This document shows positions 28,250 to 37,151 of a stretch of DNA of 64,000 nt, one piece after another (the stretch's first letter is position 1; every line of letters starts with the position of its first letter). The position numbers and the translations under genes were made by a program. The DNA is from Lutibacter sp. (GTDB lineage Bacteria; Bacteroidota; Bacteroidia; Flavobacteriales; Flavobacteriaceae), in the NCBI RefSeq assembly GCF_030692605.1, contig NZ_JAUYUD010000114.1, positions 17,557-81,556 of the forward strand, given 5' to 3'. The notes under the pieces are model-generated. The model did not search any database. It saw nothing but the letters and a program-made list of their open reading frames with translations, and was not told the DNA's origin.

Positions 28250-30013
28250 ATGAGAATATTAAAGGTTTACATAATAGCTATTTTAAGTTTTACAACTCAA
28301 ATCTGTTTTGCTCAAGTTGAGTTCAAAACAATTGTTAGTAAAAGTAATTTAGGCGTAAATCAGCGTTTTAGAATTGAATTTTCTATAAATAAGCAAGGCG
28401 CCGATAATTTTCAACCACCTTCTTTTAACCAATTTAGAATTGTTGGAGGACCAAGCTCATCTGTAAATCAATCTTGGATTAATGGTAAGGCAAGTTTTGC
28501 GCAGTCGTATATATACATTTTAGAGCCAAAAAAAGAAGGTGTTTTTACCATTGAACCAGCAACTATAGAATATGATGGAGAGGTTCTTAAATCAAATGAT
28601 GTTGATATTACTGTATCAAAATCAGTTGAAATTCCTAAAGATCCTACTAACCCAGAATATGTAGCCCAGCAAAATATTCATTTAGTAGCGGAGGTTTCTA
28701 ATACAAATCCGTATGTTGGAGAAGGAATTTATGTGGTATATAAGTTATTTGTTAGTGAAAACATTAGTGTTAACGATTGGCGCGTAAGTGAAAACCCACA
28801 GTATAATGGTTTTTGGAATCAAGATATTGAAGTTAATGAAATTAATGTTCAACGAGGAAAATACAACGGTGAAGATTATCGATTTATAGTACTAAAAAAA
28901 GCAATATTAATTCCTCAAAAGGATGGTAAATTAATTATTGAGCCAATGAAAATGGATTTTTCCTTAGGTATTCCAACTGGTAGAGGAGATTTTTTTGGAA
29001 ATATGATTACTAGAAGTATTAATTATTCCGAACAATCAGCTGTAAGAACCGTTAATGTGAAACCCTTGCCAGAAGTTGGAAAACCTGTTGGATTTTTAGG
29101 AGCTGTTGGAGACTTTAATTTTGAAGTTGTTGCCAATAAAAGTGTTTTGAAGGCTAATGAAGCTGCCGAAATTAAAGTTACCATAACTGGAAGTGGAAAT
29201 TTAAAATTATTTGAAATTCCAAAACTTGTTACTCCAACCGAATTGGAAGTATATACTCCCGAGCATAAAGAGCAAGTTGTAACCTCATTAGGTGGACTAA
29301 GAGGTGCTATTTCCGACTCTTACACGGTAGTTCCTCAATTTAAAGGAAAGTACAAAATTCCAGAAGTTTCATTTTCTTTTTTTAATCCAAAAACTAAAAA
29401 ATACGAAACAATAACTTCCTTACAAATGGTTCTTGAAGTTGTTGATGGAAAAGATTTACCTTTAGGTTCTAACGAAATAACAGCATCTAACAAGCAAAAA
29501 GTAGTTGCTAGCAATAGTTTTAAATACATTGCCTTAAAAACCCAATTAGAGCCAATAGAACAAGAAAATTTTTTTAAATCGAAGTGGTTTTATTTTGTTT
29601 TTTTAGCACCGTTTTTGTTAATTCCAATAGCCATTTTAATTGGGAAACGAAGTGAAGAACGCGCTAATGATATTTTTGGAAATAAAATTAGAAAGGCCGA
29701 TAAATTGGCTAAAAAATATTTATACGAAGCCAAAAAGCAAATGGGTAAAAAAGAGGCGTTTTACATTGCATTAGAAAAAGCACTTCATAATTTTTTAAAG
29801 GCGAAACTGCACATTGAAACAAGTGACATTTCAGTTGAGAAAATTGCAGAAATATTAACTGAGAAAGGAGTTGATAAAAGTACAGTTTCAGAATTTACAA
29901 CGGTATTGAAAGATTGTGATTTTGCACGTTATACACCATCTACAAACGTAATGATGGAGCAAGAATTTGATAAAGCGAAAACAATTATCACTAAAATTGA
30001 TAAATATGTCTAA
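28250..30013 (+). CDS. batD: BatD, oxygen-tolerance protein
   Basis: A 587-residue protein with a signal peptide ending near ICFAQVE, then tandem immunoglobulin-like beta domains of the BatD family (FNQFRIVGGPSSSVNQSWING; SYIYILEPKKEGVFTI; VYKLFVSENISVNDW). One membrane span at about 445-465 (WFYFVFLAPFLLIPIAILIG) and a C-terminal helical cytoplasmic region (KKEAFYIALEKALHNFLKAKL) follow. It starts 4 bp after batC and overlaps batE by 8 bp. Confidence 0.92.
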   Translation: MRILKVYIIAILSFTTQICFAQVEFKTIVSKSNLGVNQRFRIEFSINKQGADNFQPPSFNQFRIVGGPSSSVNQSWINGKASFAQSYIYILEPKKEGVFTIEPATIEYDGEVLKSNDVDITVSKSVEIPKDPTNPEYVAQQNIHLVAEVSNTNPYVGEGIYVVYKLFVSENISVNDWRVSENPQYNGFWNQDIEVNEINVQRGKYNGEDYRFIVLKKAILIPQKDGKLIIEPMKMDFSLGIPTGRGDFFGNMITRSINYSEQSAVRTVNVKPLPEVGKPVGFLGAVGDFNFEVVANKSVLKANEAAEIKVTITGSGNLKLFEIPKLVTPTELEVYTPEHKEQVVTSLGGLRGAISDSYTVVPQFKGKYKIPEVSFSFFNPKTKKYETITSLQMVLEVVDGKDLPLGSNEITASNKQKVVASNSFKYIALKTQLEPIEQENFFKSKWFYFVFLAPFLLIPIAILIGKRSEERANDIFGNKIRKADKLAKKYLYEAKKQMGKKEAFYIALEKALHNFLKAKLHIETSDISVEKIAEILTEKGVDKSTVSEFTTVLKDCDFARYTPSTNVMMEQEFDKAKTIITKIDKYV

Positions 30014-30767
30014 TCTAAAATTGTTTTTATTAAATATCGTAATGCTAATTGGCTTTTTTTTAAACGCCCAATCTGCTGATGTTTTGTTTTTAAATGCAAA
30101 TGGTTTTTATAAAAACGAGAACTATGAGCAGGCTATAAAACAGTATCAAGCTATCGAAAAACAAGGGTTGGTTTCAGCAGATTTGTATTTTAATATGGGT
30201 AATTGTTATTACAAACAAAATAGCGTTGCCTATGCTGTTTATTATTATGAAAAAGCTTTAAAATTAGATCCAAATCATTCAGATGCAAGTCAAAATTTAA
30301 TCTTTGCAAAACGAATGACTATTGATGCCATTGAAGAAATTCCTAAAACTTTTTTACAACGTTTTTCAACCAACATAATTCAAAAATTCGATTATAACAC
30401 GTGGGCTTTAGGGGCTATTTTAGGTTCAGTATTGACCACATTATTGTTTTTAGTTTATTATTTTTCAGAGAGAAGTAGCATTAAATTGTTATTTTTTAAC
30501 GCTTCCATTTTTGCAATGTTTTTAATGTCGGTTAGTTTAATTTTCGCATATATTAATTTTGAAACTGTTCAAAAAAATAGTGGTGCGGTGATTTTTAGTC
30601 CAAAAGTTGAAGTTACCAATGCCCCGGCAAGTAATGGAGAAGTTAGTTTTGTATTACACGAAGGAACAAAAGTGATTATTTTAGATCAAACAGAAAATTG
30701 GCGTAAAATTAAAATTGCAGATGGTAAAGAAGGATGGATTAGAATAACTGAAATAAAAGAAATATAA
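30006..30767 (+). CDS. batE: BatE, TPR and SH3-like protein
   Basis: Start at ATG 30006 (253 residues); this ATG overlaps the batD stop, and the upstream TTG lies deep inside batD. There is a signal peptide (LLNIVMLIGFFLNAQSA), TPR units (NENYEQAIKQYQAIEKQGL; ADLYFNMGNCYYKQNSVAYA), two membrane spans at about 125-185 and a C-terminal SH3-like domain (EGTKVIILDQTENWRKIKI, GWIRITEI). This is the typical last gene of the operon. It ends 1 bp before the convergent RidA gene, with no obvious terminator between. Confidence 0.88.
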   Translation: MSNLKLFLLNIVMLIGFFLNAQSADVLFLNANGFYKNENYEQAIKQYQAIEKQGLVSADLYFNMGNCYYKQNSVAYAVYYYEKALKLDPNHSDASQNLIFAKRMTIDAIEEIPKTFLQRFSTNIIQKFDYNTWALGAILGSVLTTLLFLVYYFSERSSIKLLFFNASIFAMFLMSVSLIFAYINFETVQKNSGAVIFSPKVEVTNAPASNGEVSFVLHEGTKVIILDQTENWRKIKIADGKEGWIRITEIKEI

Positions 30768-30768
30768 A

Positions 30769-31284
30769 TTAGTCTTCAATTTCAACAATTACTTCAATTT
30801 CTACCACCATATTAAAGGGTAAAGAGTTCATTCCAACAGCACTTCTAGCGTGTTTACCTTTTTCTTTAAATACAGCTACCATAACATCAGAAAATCCGTT
30901 TATAACCATGGGATGTTGTGTGAAAGTAGCATCGCAATTTACCATTCCAAGTACTTTTACAATTCTTTTAACCCTATTTAATGAGCCAAGTTCAGTTTTT
31001 AAAACAGCTAACTGATGTGATGCCACTAATTTTGCAGCAAGTTTAGCTTCTTCAACAGTAATGGTTGAACCTACTTTGCCAACAATATAGGAGCCATCTG
31101 GGTTTTTGGGGCCTTTTCCAGATAGATAAAGCAAATTACCTACTCTAACCACATCTACAAAATTGGCCACCGGAGTAACAGGTGTTGGGAGTTTAATATC
31201 TAATTCAATAATCATTTCTTCAGGAGATTGTGCAACAGAAAATGTTGATATAAAAAATAGAAAACACAAGGTAAATATTTTCAT
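30769..31284 (-). CDS. Exported RidA/YjgF-family protein
   Basis: A 171-residue protein. Residues about 25-171 are a RidA (YjgF/YER057c/UK114) domain: LLYLSGKGPKNPDGSY, VVAVFKEKGKHARSAVGMNSLPFNMVVEIEVIVEI. Arg in HARSAVG is in the place of the substrate-binding Arg of RidA enamine deaminases. Unusually it begins with a clear signal peptide (IFTLCFLFFISTFSVAQS), so it should be periplasmic rather than cytoplasmic. It therefore probably does not act on the cytosolic 2-aminoacrylate that classic RidA handles. Gene order with the following TlpA-like gene (18 bp apart, same strand) suggests co-transcription. Confidence 0.85.
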   Translation of the reverse strand: MKIFTLCFLFFISTFSVAQSPEEMIIELDIKLPTPVTPVANFVDVVRVGNLLYLSGKGPKNPDGSYIVGKVGSTITVEEAKLAAKLVASHQLAVLKTELGSLNRVKRIVKVLGMVNCDATFTQHPMVINGFSDVMVAVFKEKGKHARSAVGMNSLPFNMVVEIEVIVEIED

Positions 31285-31301
31285 AAAATTTAGGTATTAA
31301 A

Positions 31302-32420
31302 TTATTCTTTAAAAAGGGAATCAATTTTTTCTTCTAATTTTTTACCATGTAAATTAACTGCAATAATTTTTCCAGACGAGTCTATTAAATAGTTAATTGG
31401 CAAACTATTTATTCCATAATTTATAGCAATTGGGGTTTCAAAACCTTCTAAGGTAGAACCATTAGGCCAGTTTCGTTGATCTTTTTCTAAGGCAAATAAC
31501 CACTTTTCTTTATTAGTATCTAATGAAATCCCATAAATTTCAAAACCTTTATTGCCGTATGTTTTGTATAAATTTATCAATAAACCACTTTCAGTTCTAC
31601 AAGGCGGGCACCAACTTGCCCAAAAGTCTATAAGGGTGTAGGTTGCTTTTTCTGGAGTTAAAACTATGTTATTACCGTCCTTATCTGAAATTGATACATC
31701 TAAAAAGACACTCCCAATACTCGACTTTTTTAGTTGATTTATTCTCGATTTTAGATAAGTAGTACTCTCTAATTTAGGTTTTTTTTGTTCGAAATTGGTT
31801 ACCAACTTTTGTAAAAATTCAAAATCCACATCGCTTTTCCATCTGCTGGCAGTAGCTAAAATTGCAATAGAAGTACCCATTTTTGTTTTTACAAAATTGG
31901 TTAATTCTTTTATATGTTCATTATAATTTTCAACTTCTAAACTTCTAAGTTTTGCAATTTCTTCTTCTGAAGAATTCTGATTTTCTTTAATCTTAATTTC
32001 GGCTCGTACAGATTTTACCAATCGATTTAACGATTCAATTCTAAAGGCTTCATATTGTTGTAATAATTGCGTATCAATTGATCCAGAAATGGTTAAATTA
32101 TCTTTTGATTCTCCTTCAATTAAAATATGTTGCCCTTTATCTATGGCCAAAGGAATTGAAACGCCATCTCCAACTAAGGTAAAAAGGTTTGGTTCTATAA
32201 AAAAATGAGTACTAAACGAACCATTTTCATCTACCAATAACGAATCTATAACACTATTCTTTATGGAACTATTTTCACTTTGTTTGGAAAGATAAAGGGT
32301 CGTGTTTTTTAAGGTTGGAATTGTGCCAGAAATGGAAAAAACAGGTTCACTTTTTTGTGAGCAATTACTAAAAATTACAAAAACTGAAACTAAAATTAAT
32401 TGGGATGGTTTTATAAGCAT
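31302..32420 (-). CDS. TlpA-like thioredoxin lipoprotein with DUF4369-type N-domain
   Basis: A 372-residue lipoprotein (lipobox FSNC, Cys20). The N-terminal third (FSISGTIPTLKNTTLYLSKQ) is a DUF4369-like beta domain, the middle is helical and charged, and the C-terminal 140 residues form a TlpA/AhpC-TSA thioredoxin domain with redox motif WASWCPPCRTE and the cis-Pro region SLPINYLIDSSG. It should work as a periplasmic thiol reductase, kept reduced by DsbD. It is the first gene of a minus-strand pair with exported RidA. Confidence 0.85.
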   Translation of the reverse strand: MLIKPSQLILVSVFVIFSNCSQKSEPVFSISGTIPTLKNTTLYLSKQSENSSIKNSVIDSLLVDENGSFSTHFFIEPNLFTLVGDGVSIPLAIDKGQHILIEGESKDNLTISGSIDTQLLQQYEAFRIESLNRLVKSVRAEIKIKENQNSSEEEIAKLRSLEVENYNEHIKELTNFVKTKMGTSIAILATASRWKSDVDFEFLQKLVTNFEQKKPKLESTTYLKSRINQLKKSSIGSVFLDVSISDKDGNNIVLTPEKATYTLIDFWASWCPPCRTESGLLINLYKTYGNKGFEIYGISLDTNKEKWLFALEKDQRNWPNGSTLEGFETPIAINYGINSLPINYLIDSSGKIIAVNLHGKKLEEKIDSLFKE

Positions 32421-32467
32421 AGGTTATATAGTTGAAACATTTTGGTCGAGGTTATAATCAAAACCTA

Positions 32468-32992
32468 TCATTTAATCGTAGATTTTTTTATTTCTTTCGG
32501 ATCATCTTTAATAATTTTGACAAAAGAAGGGAATAGCAATGGCGCTAAATTTTTTATGGGTTCGTATAAAATTACAGCTTCTTTTTTTTCAGGTGATAGA
32601 AGTGGTATAATGTTGTTTAATTTACTAAACACCAATAAAACAACACTTAAAATAAGCGCGAATTTTAAAGCTCCAAAAACACCTCCAACTATTTTGTTTA
32701 CAATACCCAAAGAAGCAAATGATGCCAATTTTGTAAATAGTTTACCAAATAATGTGATTACTAAAACAATAAATGAAAAAGTAATTGCAAAAGAAATAAG
32801 CGTAATATATCTTTCATTCCAAGATACTTTTCTTGCCAAAAAATTCCCTACAATATCTGAGAAATGAATTGCACAATAAATACCAACAATTAAAGAAACC
32901 ACTGAAGCAACTTCAACAAAAAGTCCTTTAAATACGCCTTTTACAAATCCAATAATTAATATAACCAGTATAACAAGGTCAAAAGTAGTCAT
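32468..32992 (-). CDS. CvpA-family membrane protein
   Basis: A 174-residue protein with four hydrophobic segments (FDLVILVILIIGFVKGVFKGL; VEVASVVSLIVGIYCAIHF; FAITFSFIVLVITLFGKLF; GGVFGALKFALILSVVLLVF). The motif GFxKGxxKG and the later NKIVGGVFGALK match the CvpA (colicin V production) family, which has envelope-maintenance roles in Proteobacteria. It stands alone between the TlpA-like gene and a divergent small gene. Confidence 0.85.
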   Translation of the reverse strand: MTTFDLVILVILIIGFVKGVFKGLFVEVASVVSLIVGIYCAIHFSDIVGNFLARKVSWNERYITLISFAITFSFIVLVITLFGKLFTKLASFASLGIVNKIVGGVFGALKFALILSVVLLVFSKLNNIIPLLSPEKKEAVILYEPIKNLAPLLFPSFVKIIKDDPKEIKKSTIK

Positions 32993-33003
32993 GAAAATTG
33001 TTT

Positions 33004-33036
33004 TTGTAAATATACATTTTTCGATTTGTATATTTG
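33004..33036 (+). promoter_or_regulatory. Bacteroidota promoter for the 117-residue protein gene
   Basis: TTG (33004-33006), a 22-bp spacer and TATATTTG (33029-33036), an exact TAnnTTTG -7 box. The start codon follows 20 bp later at 33057. Confidence 0.6.
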
Positions 33037-33056
33037 CAATTAACTAAACGAATCAA

Positions 33057-33410
33057 ATGTCAAGAGATTTACAATTAAAAGAAGATTGGGAACAATTATT
33101 AGCTATTTTGGCCACTAAATTTGGTGATGGAGAACAATTAAATATGGATGCCATTATTTATCTTATTGGAGTCCAAGAATTGGGTCAAGGGCAGCGGGAA
33201 TTTAAAAAAGACGATAAAGTAAATTTAATGCATATTGCCATTTGTAGGCTTTTGGAGCCTTTTGGTTATTATCAATTTGATTATTTCGACGAAGATGCTT
33301 GGCCTCATTATAAAACCATAGAACAATTGCCTGAATTAAAACCAGGAGAACAAACAGTTTTAATGAAAGAAGCGATTGTTTTGTATTTTAGACAACTGGA
33401 GTTAATTTAG
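33057..33410 (+). CDS. Conserved flavobacterial protein of unknown function, 117 residues
   Basis: A small soluble acidic protein without signal peptide or membrane span. Visible blocks are FGDGEQLNMDAIIYLIGVQELGQG, in two halves, then MHIAICRLLEPFGYY and FDEDAWPHYKTIEQLP. I recognise it as a type of protein that recurs in Flavobacteriia but know no function. It has its own good promoter and ends overlapping the convergent SDR gene by 4 bp. Confidence 0.8.
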   Translation: MSRDLQLKEDWEQLLAILATKFGDGEQLNMDAIIYLIGVQELGQGQREFKKDDKVNLMHIAICRLLEPFGYYQFDYFDEDAWPHYKTIEQLPELKPGEQTVLMKEAIVLYFRQLELI

Positions 33411-34201
33411 GTAACCGCCATTTTTCTGATTAAAAGAGATACTAATTTAGGGTAAAACCGCTTTGCATAAACGCCTAATTTTTCTTTAAATCCGGCTATA
33501 TAAACTTCTTCTTGTTGTTTTGCAACTGCTTTTAAAAATAAATGAGCAAATTTAGTTGCAGGAATACCATTTTTAGTGGCTTCATCCATACTGTTTTGTG
33601 CTGTTCCATTTCCAATTAAAGCATTAAGCGAAATGTCGGTTTGCACAAAACCAGGGCAAATAAGAGTTACATTAATATTGTGTTTATAAACTTCTGCGCG
33701 TAAACTATCAAAAAAACCGTGTAATGCGTGTTTTGATGCTGCATAAGAGGAGCGTAATGGCGTTCCAATTTTTCCTACAATGCTGGTTGTAACCACAAAA
33801 TGACCCTTATTATTTTTTATAAAATGAGGTAAAATTGCCTTGCTTAAGGCTACAGTTCCTAAATAATTAATATCCATAATACGCTTGTCAACGCTTATTA
33901 AAGTGTCTATAGCAAAAGAACGTTGACTTACCCCACCATTATTTATAAGGATATCAATAGTTCCAAAAAGTTGCAACGCTTTTTCTACTTTGATAGATAA
34001 ATTAGTATAATCCTCTAAGTCTAAAGTCAAAATTTTGATATTTTCGGGATGTTTACAGGCGTTTTTTACTTCAATTAAAGCCTCGTTATTTCTGGCTGAA
34101 ATTATAAGTTTTACATTTTTTTGAGATAATTCTAATGCCAAGGATTTTCCTATTCCTGAAGAGGCTCCTGTTATCCAAACAATTTTATTGGTAAAATACA
34201 T
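33407..34201 (-). CDS. Short-chain dehydrogenase/reductase
   Basis: A 264-residue classical SDR. Cofactor motif TGASSGIGKSLA at residues 12-23, structural NNGGVSQR (NNAG-like), catalytic Ser in VVTTSIVGKIG, and the YxxxK pair in YAASKHALHGF, followed by PGFVQTDISLNA. NAD(P) use cannot be fixed exactly, and the substrate is unknown. The extra helical tail (FYPKLVSLLIRKM) is seen in DltE/YqjQ-like SDRs of Bacteroidota. Confidence 0.87.
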   Translation of the reverse strand: MYFTNKIVWITGASSGIGKSLALELSQKNVKLIISARNNEALIEVKNACKHPENIKILTLDLEDYTNLSIKVEKALQLFGTIDILINNGGVSQRSFAIDTLISVDKRIMDINYLGTVALSKAILPHFIKNNKGHFVVTTSIVGKIGTPLRSSYAASKHALHGFFDSLRAEVYKHNINVTLICPGFVQTDISLNALIGNGTAQNSMDEATKNGIPATKFAHLFLKAVAKQQEEVYIAGFKEKLGVYAKRFYPKLVSLLIRKMAVT

Positions 34202-34208
34202 GGGTAAG

Positions 34209-34240
34209 TTGTTTATAAAAGTTAAAAATAATTACTTTTG
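34209..34240 (+). promoter_or_regulatory. Bacteroidota promoter for the TlpA-like gene
   Basis: TTG (34209-34211), a 21-bp spacer and TACTTTTG (34233-34240), an exact -7 box. The chosen ATG at 34277 lies 36 bp further on, which supports that start over an in-frame TTG at 34250 that would leave almost no leader. Confidence 0.6.
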
Positions 34241-34276
34241 GTGTTATAGTTGTTTAATTTATCAAAAAAGAAAAAA

Positions 34277-35623
34277 ATGGGTAAAAAATTTCTGATTTTA
34301 ATAGTGTTATTTAATTTTTCAATTTACGCTCAAACTCATATTTCGGGTTCCTTAACTCCGTTTAACACGGAGTATAATTGGGTAATTTTATATCAACTTA
34401 AAGGAGTCAAGCAAGTTTATGTAGCGAACACTGAAATTGTGAATGGAAATTTTTCAATAGAGTTGCCTTCAAATTCTCCCAAAGGAATGTATCGATTAAT
34501 GTATGATTTAGACAAAAATGGGTTTATTGATTTCATTTATAATAATCAGTCTATTAATGTTGCATTTAATCCAAATAATGCTCAGGAAACAATTGTTTTT
34601 TCTAATTCTGAAGAAAATAAGCAATATCAAAGTTACCTAAATGAAGCTGAAGGAATTAAACGAAAATTAGATTCACTTCAAATTACTTTTTTAGCTGTAA
34701 ATCAAACGCAAGAGAAAAGTGATTTTAACGCGTTGTACCAAAAGGTAAAAACCCATTACGATGAGCTACAGCAGCATTACGAAAAAGTAACCAACAATAA
34801 ATTGGCGCATCATTTTATAAAAGGAAACTTTAAATATTATCCAACTGAGTTAATTGCTACGCCACAATTGTATTTAAATAGTGAAAGGAATCATTTTTTC
34901 GATTACATCAATTTTGAAGATAAAGAGTTGTTAAACTCCACTTTTTTGACCGAAAAAATAATCGATTATGTTTTTTATTTAAATAGTTCAGATGATTTTG
35001 AAGCGCAGAATAAATTACACCTAGCGGCCATTAAAACTATTATGGATAAAGCCGCTGGTAATTATGAGTTAAAAATCGAATTGCTAACCACGTTATTATA
35101 TGCGTTTGGACAGATGGAAAATGCAACAATAGTACATTTTGTTCTAAATAATTATTACAATAAATTACCAGCTGAAAAACAAGAGAAAAAGGTTATTGAG
35201 GAGGTGTTAGAGCTTGTGAAAACAGCAATTGGAAACGCTGCTCCAGAAATAGAATGGATAGAAAAAGGAAAATCGAACAAATTAACTACCCTTGCAAAAG
35301 CTGACCATTATTTATTGGTTTTTTATAGTTCAACCTGTTCACATTGTTTGATAGAAGTCCCTAAATTGTATAATTTTAGTCAAAATTTAAGCAAGGTAAA
35401 AGTAATTGCAGTTGCACTTGAAGATAATGATGTGCAATTTAAAATACATGCAGCAACATTTAAAAAATGGAGCAATATTTTAGCACTTGGAAAGTGGGAG
35501 AACACTATAGCAAAAAATTATGGTATTAAATCTACACCTACTTATTTTGTGTTAGATCAGCATAAAAAGATTGTTTCAAAACCACATTTATTAGAAGATG
35601 TCTTTAAATTTTTCGGTAATTAG
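34277..35623 (+). CDS. Exported thioredoxin-family protein with DUF4369-like domain
   Basis: 448 residues from ATG 34277. The signal peptide is FLILIVLFNFSIYAQ; it ends AQT without a lipobox, so this one is soluble periplasmic rather than lipid-anchored. An N-terminal beta domain (HISGSLTPFNTEYNWVILYQ) precedes a long helical middle, and the C-terminal thioredoxin-like domain has the redox pair in FYSSTCSHCLIEVP (CSHC) and GIKSTPTYFVLD. CSHC instead of CPPC suggests a different redox potential or partner from the protein at 31.3 kb. It converges with yraN, overlapping by 4 bp. Confidence 0.83.
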   Translation: MGKKFLILIVLFNFSIYAQTHISGSLTPFNTEYNWVILYQLKGVKQVYVANTEIVNGNFSIELPSNSPKGMYRLMYDLDKNGFIDFIYNNQSINVAFNPNNAQETIVFSNSEENKQYQSYLNEAEGIKRKLDSLQITFLAVNQTQEKSDFNALYQKVKTHYDELQQHYEKVTNNKLAHHFIKGNFKYYPTELIATPQLYLNSERNHFFDYINFEDKELLNSTFLTEKIIDYVFYLNSSDDFEAQNKLHLAAIKTIMDKAAGNYELKIELLTTLLYAFGQMENATIVHFVLNNYYNKLPAEKQEKKVIEEVLELVKTAIGNAAPEIEWIEKGKSNKLTTLAKADHYLLVFYSSTCSHCLIEVPKLYNFSQNLSKVKVIAVALEDNDVQFKIHAATFKKWSNILALGKWENTIAKNYGIKSTPTYFVLDQHKKIVSKPHLLEDVFKFFGN

Positions 35624-35979
35624 AAGTGTAAAAAAGCATCGGTAATATGGTTTATTTTAACCTTATTTTGACTATTTATAATGGCAATAATATCAAACCG
35701 AACTTCAACATCTAAATTTTTTGAAATTACATATTCATTTATAGCAGTTACCAGTAATCCAATTTTTTTAGCATTCACAAAATCTTGTGGATTCCCAAAA
35801 TAATCGGTAGATCTGGTTTTAACTTCAACCACGGCCAGCGTATTATCTTTGGAGGCAATAATATCTACTTCTGCCTTTTGATAGCGCCAATTTTTTTCAA
35901 GAATTTTATAACCGTTTTTTAGTAGAAAATCTACTGCTAATTCTTCACCTTTTATACCAAGATTATTGTGTGATGCCAT
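35620..35979 (-). CDS. YraN/UPF0102 endonuclease-like protein
   Basis: A 119-residue protein of the YraN family with the restriction-endonuclease-like core: GIKGEELAVDFLLKNGYKILEKNWRY, EVDIIASKD and VVEVKTRSTDYFG. The E...D...ExK arrangement is intact (Glu in EVD, Asp in VDII, EVK in VVEVKTR). It is usually a single-copy conserved gene of uncertain role in DNA processing. It starts 11 bp after the stop of the upstream LD-carboxypeptidase on the same strand. Confidence 0.9.
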   Translation of the reverse strand: MASHNNLGIKGEELAVDFLLKNGYKILEKNWRYQKAEVDIIASKDNTLAVVEVKTRSTDYFGNPQDFVNAKKIGLLVTAINEYVISKNLDVEVRFDIIAIINSQNKVKINHITDAFLHF

Positions 35980-35989
35980 ATTTTTTTTG

Positions 35990-37012
35990 TTATTCAGAAA
36001 AGCGAATCGTTGTTTTTTCTTTGCAAACTTTTATTTCAACTTCTCTTCCTAAAAAAAGGGCGTTATTTTCAACTTTATGTCCAGCTGCAACATTAAAAAT
36101 GATGGGAAAACTATATTCTTTAGTTGCTTCTATTATTATTTCTTCAAGAGTTTTACCGTAAGGTGTTATTAAATTTTCTTTAATATCGCTAAAATCACCA
36201 ATAATTAATCCAGCAATATTATTGAAATAGCCACTCCTTTTTAAGGAATAAAGCATTCTGTCAATTTTATACAAAGGCTCGCTAACTTCTTCTAAAAATA
36301 AGATTTTACCGGTTGTATTTATGGTGGTTGAAGAGCCCAAAACACTTTGTAAAATAGATAAATTTCCCCCAACCAATTGTCCCTTAAATGTTCCTTTGGT
36401 GTTTAAAGGAGATGTGTCTATTTTATATGTTACTTTTTCTCCAAACAGTGCATTTTTAAACGTTGAAATTGTATTAGTTAATTCAATTTCTTCAGTTTTC
36501 ATATTAATAGGCATCATTGCATGCAGCGTTTCATATCCTAAATTATGTAAATGATTGTGTAAAACAGTAATATCCGAATAGCCTACAATCCATTTTGGAA
36601 CTGCTTTAAAATTTGAAAAATCAAGTGCATCAATAATTCGGACACTTCCGTAACCACCTCTAGCACACCAAATTGCCTTTACCGATTTATTGTCTAGTGC
36701 ATTTTGAAAATCTTCTCTTCGTTGTTCATCAGTGCCTGAAAAATGAAAATTTGTAACAAAAACATTTTTACCTACCAGCACATGTAACCCCCAACTTTCG
36801 GCTAATAATTTTGCTTTTTCAATAGGTTCTGTTTCTTTTATAACACCCGAAGGAGCAACTATTGCTATGGTATCTCCAGCCTTTAAATAACTTGGTTTAA
36901 TTAGTTTTTGTGGTTCAAAAGGTAATGAACTATCATTTTGTGAGAATACTAATAATGGCAACAAGGCAAAGATTATAATTAGGTTGTTTTTAAAAATAGA
37001 ATTGAAAGTCAT
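35990..37012 (-). CDS. LD-carboxypeptidase (peptidase family S66)
   Basis: A 340-residue exported protein (signal NLIIIFALLPLLVFSQND). S66 motifs: GDTIAIVAPSG near the start, IWCARGGYGSVRIID, WIVGYSDITVLHNHL with the nucleophilic Ser, LEEVSEPLYKIDRML with the Glu, and FNVAAGHKVENNALFLG with the His of the Ser-His-Glu triad. Such enzymes trim the terminal D-Ala of tetrapeptides during murein recycling. The E. coli LdcA is cytoplasmic; an exported form is common in Bacteroidota. Confidence 0.88.
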   Translation of the reverse strand: MTFNSIFKNNLIIIFALLPLLVFSQNDSSLPFEPQKLIKPSYLKAGDTIAIVAPSGVIKETEPIEKAKLLAESWGLHVLVGKNVFVTNFHFSGTDEQRREDFQNALDNKSVKAIWCARGGYGSVRIIDALDFSNFKAVPKWIVGYSDITVLHNHLHNLGYETLHAMMPINMKTEEIELTNTISTFKNALFGEKVTYKIDTSPLNTKGTFKGQLVGGNLSILQSVLGSSTTINTTGKILFLEEVSEPLYKIDRMLYSLKRSGYFNNIAGLIIGDFSDIKENLITPYGKTLEEIIIEATKEYSFPIIFNVAAGHKVENNALFLGREVEIKVCKEKTTIRFSE

Positions 37013-37122
37013 TGCTTATTTTTTTGTAAAAATACCAAAATTTAATGTTTACCATTCAAAATCAACTATTTATTTGTATTGGTTGTTATTGAATTGTTCT
37101 CAAACAAGTCAACATTAATTAT

Positions 37123-37130
37123 TACTTTTG
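37123..37130 (+). promoter_or_regulatory. Candidate -7 box of metG
   Basis: TACTTTTG matches TAnnTTTG exactly, 21 bp before the ATG at 37152. The nearest TTG (37094-37096) is 26 bp upstream, longer than usual, so the -33 element is uncertain. Confidence 0.45.
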
Positions 37131-37151
37131 TGAATTCTAAATACAACAAAA

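Noticed and set aside
32442..32867. 141-codon frame opposite cvpA
   Set aside because: Shadow of the CvpA gene; the minus strand has the family motifs and membrane spans.
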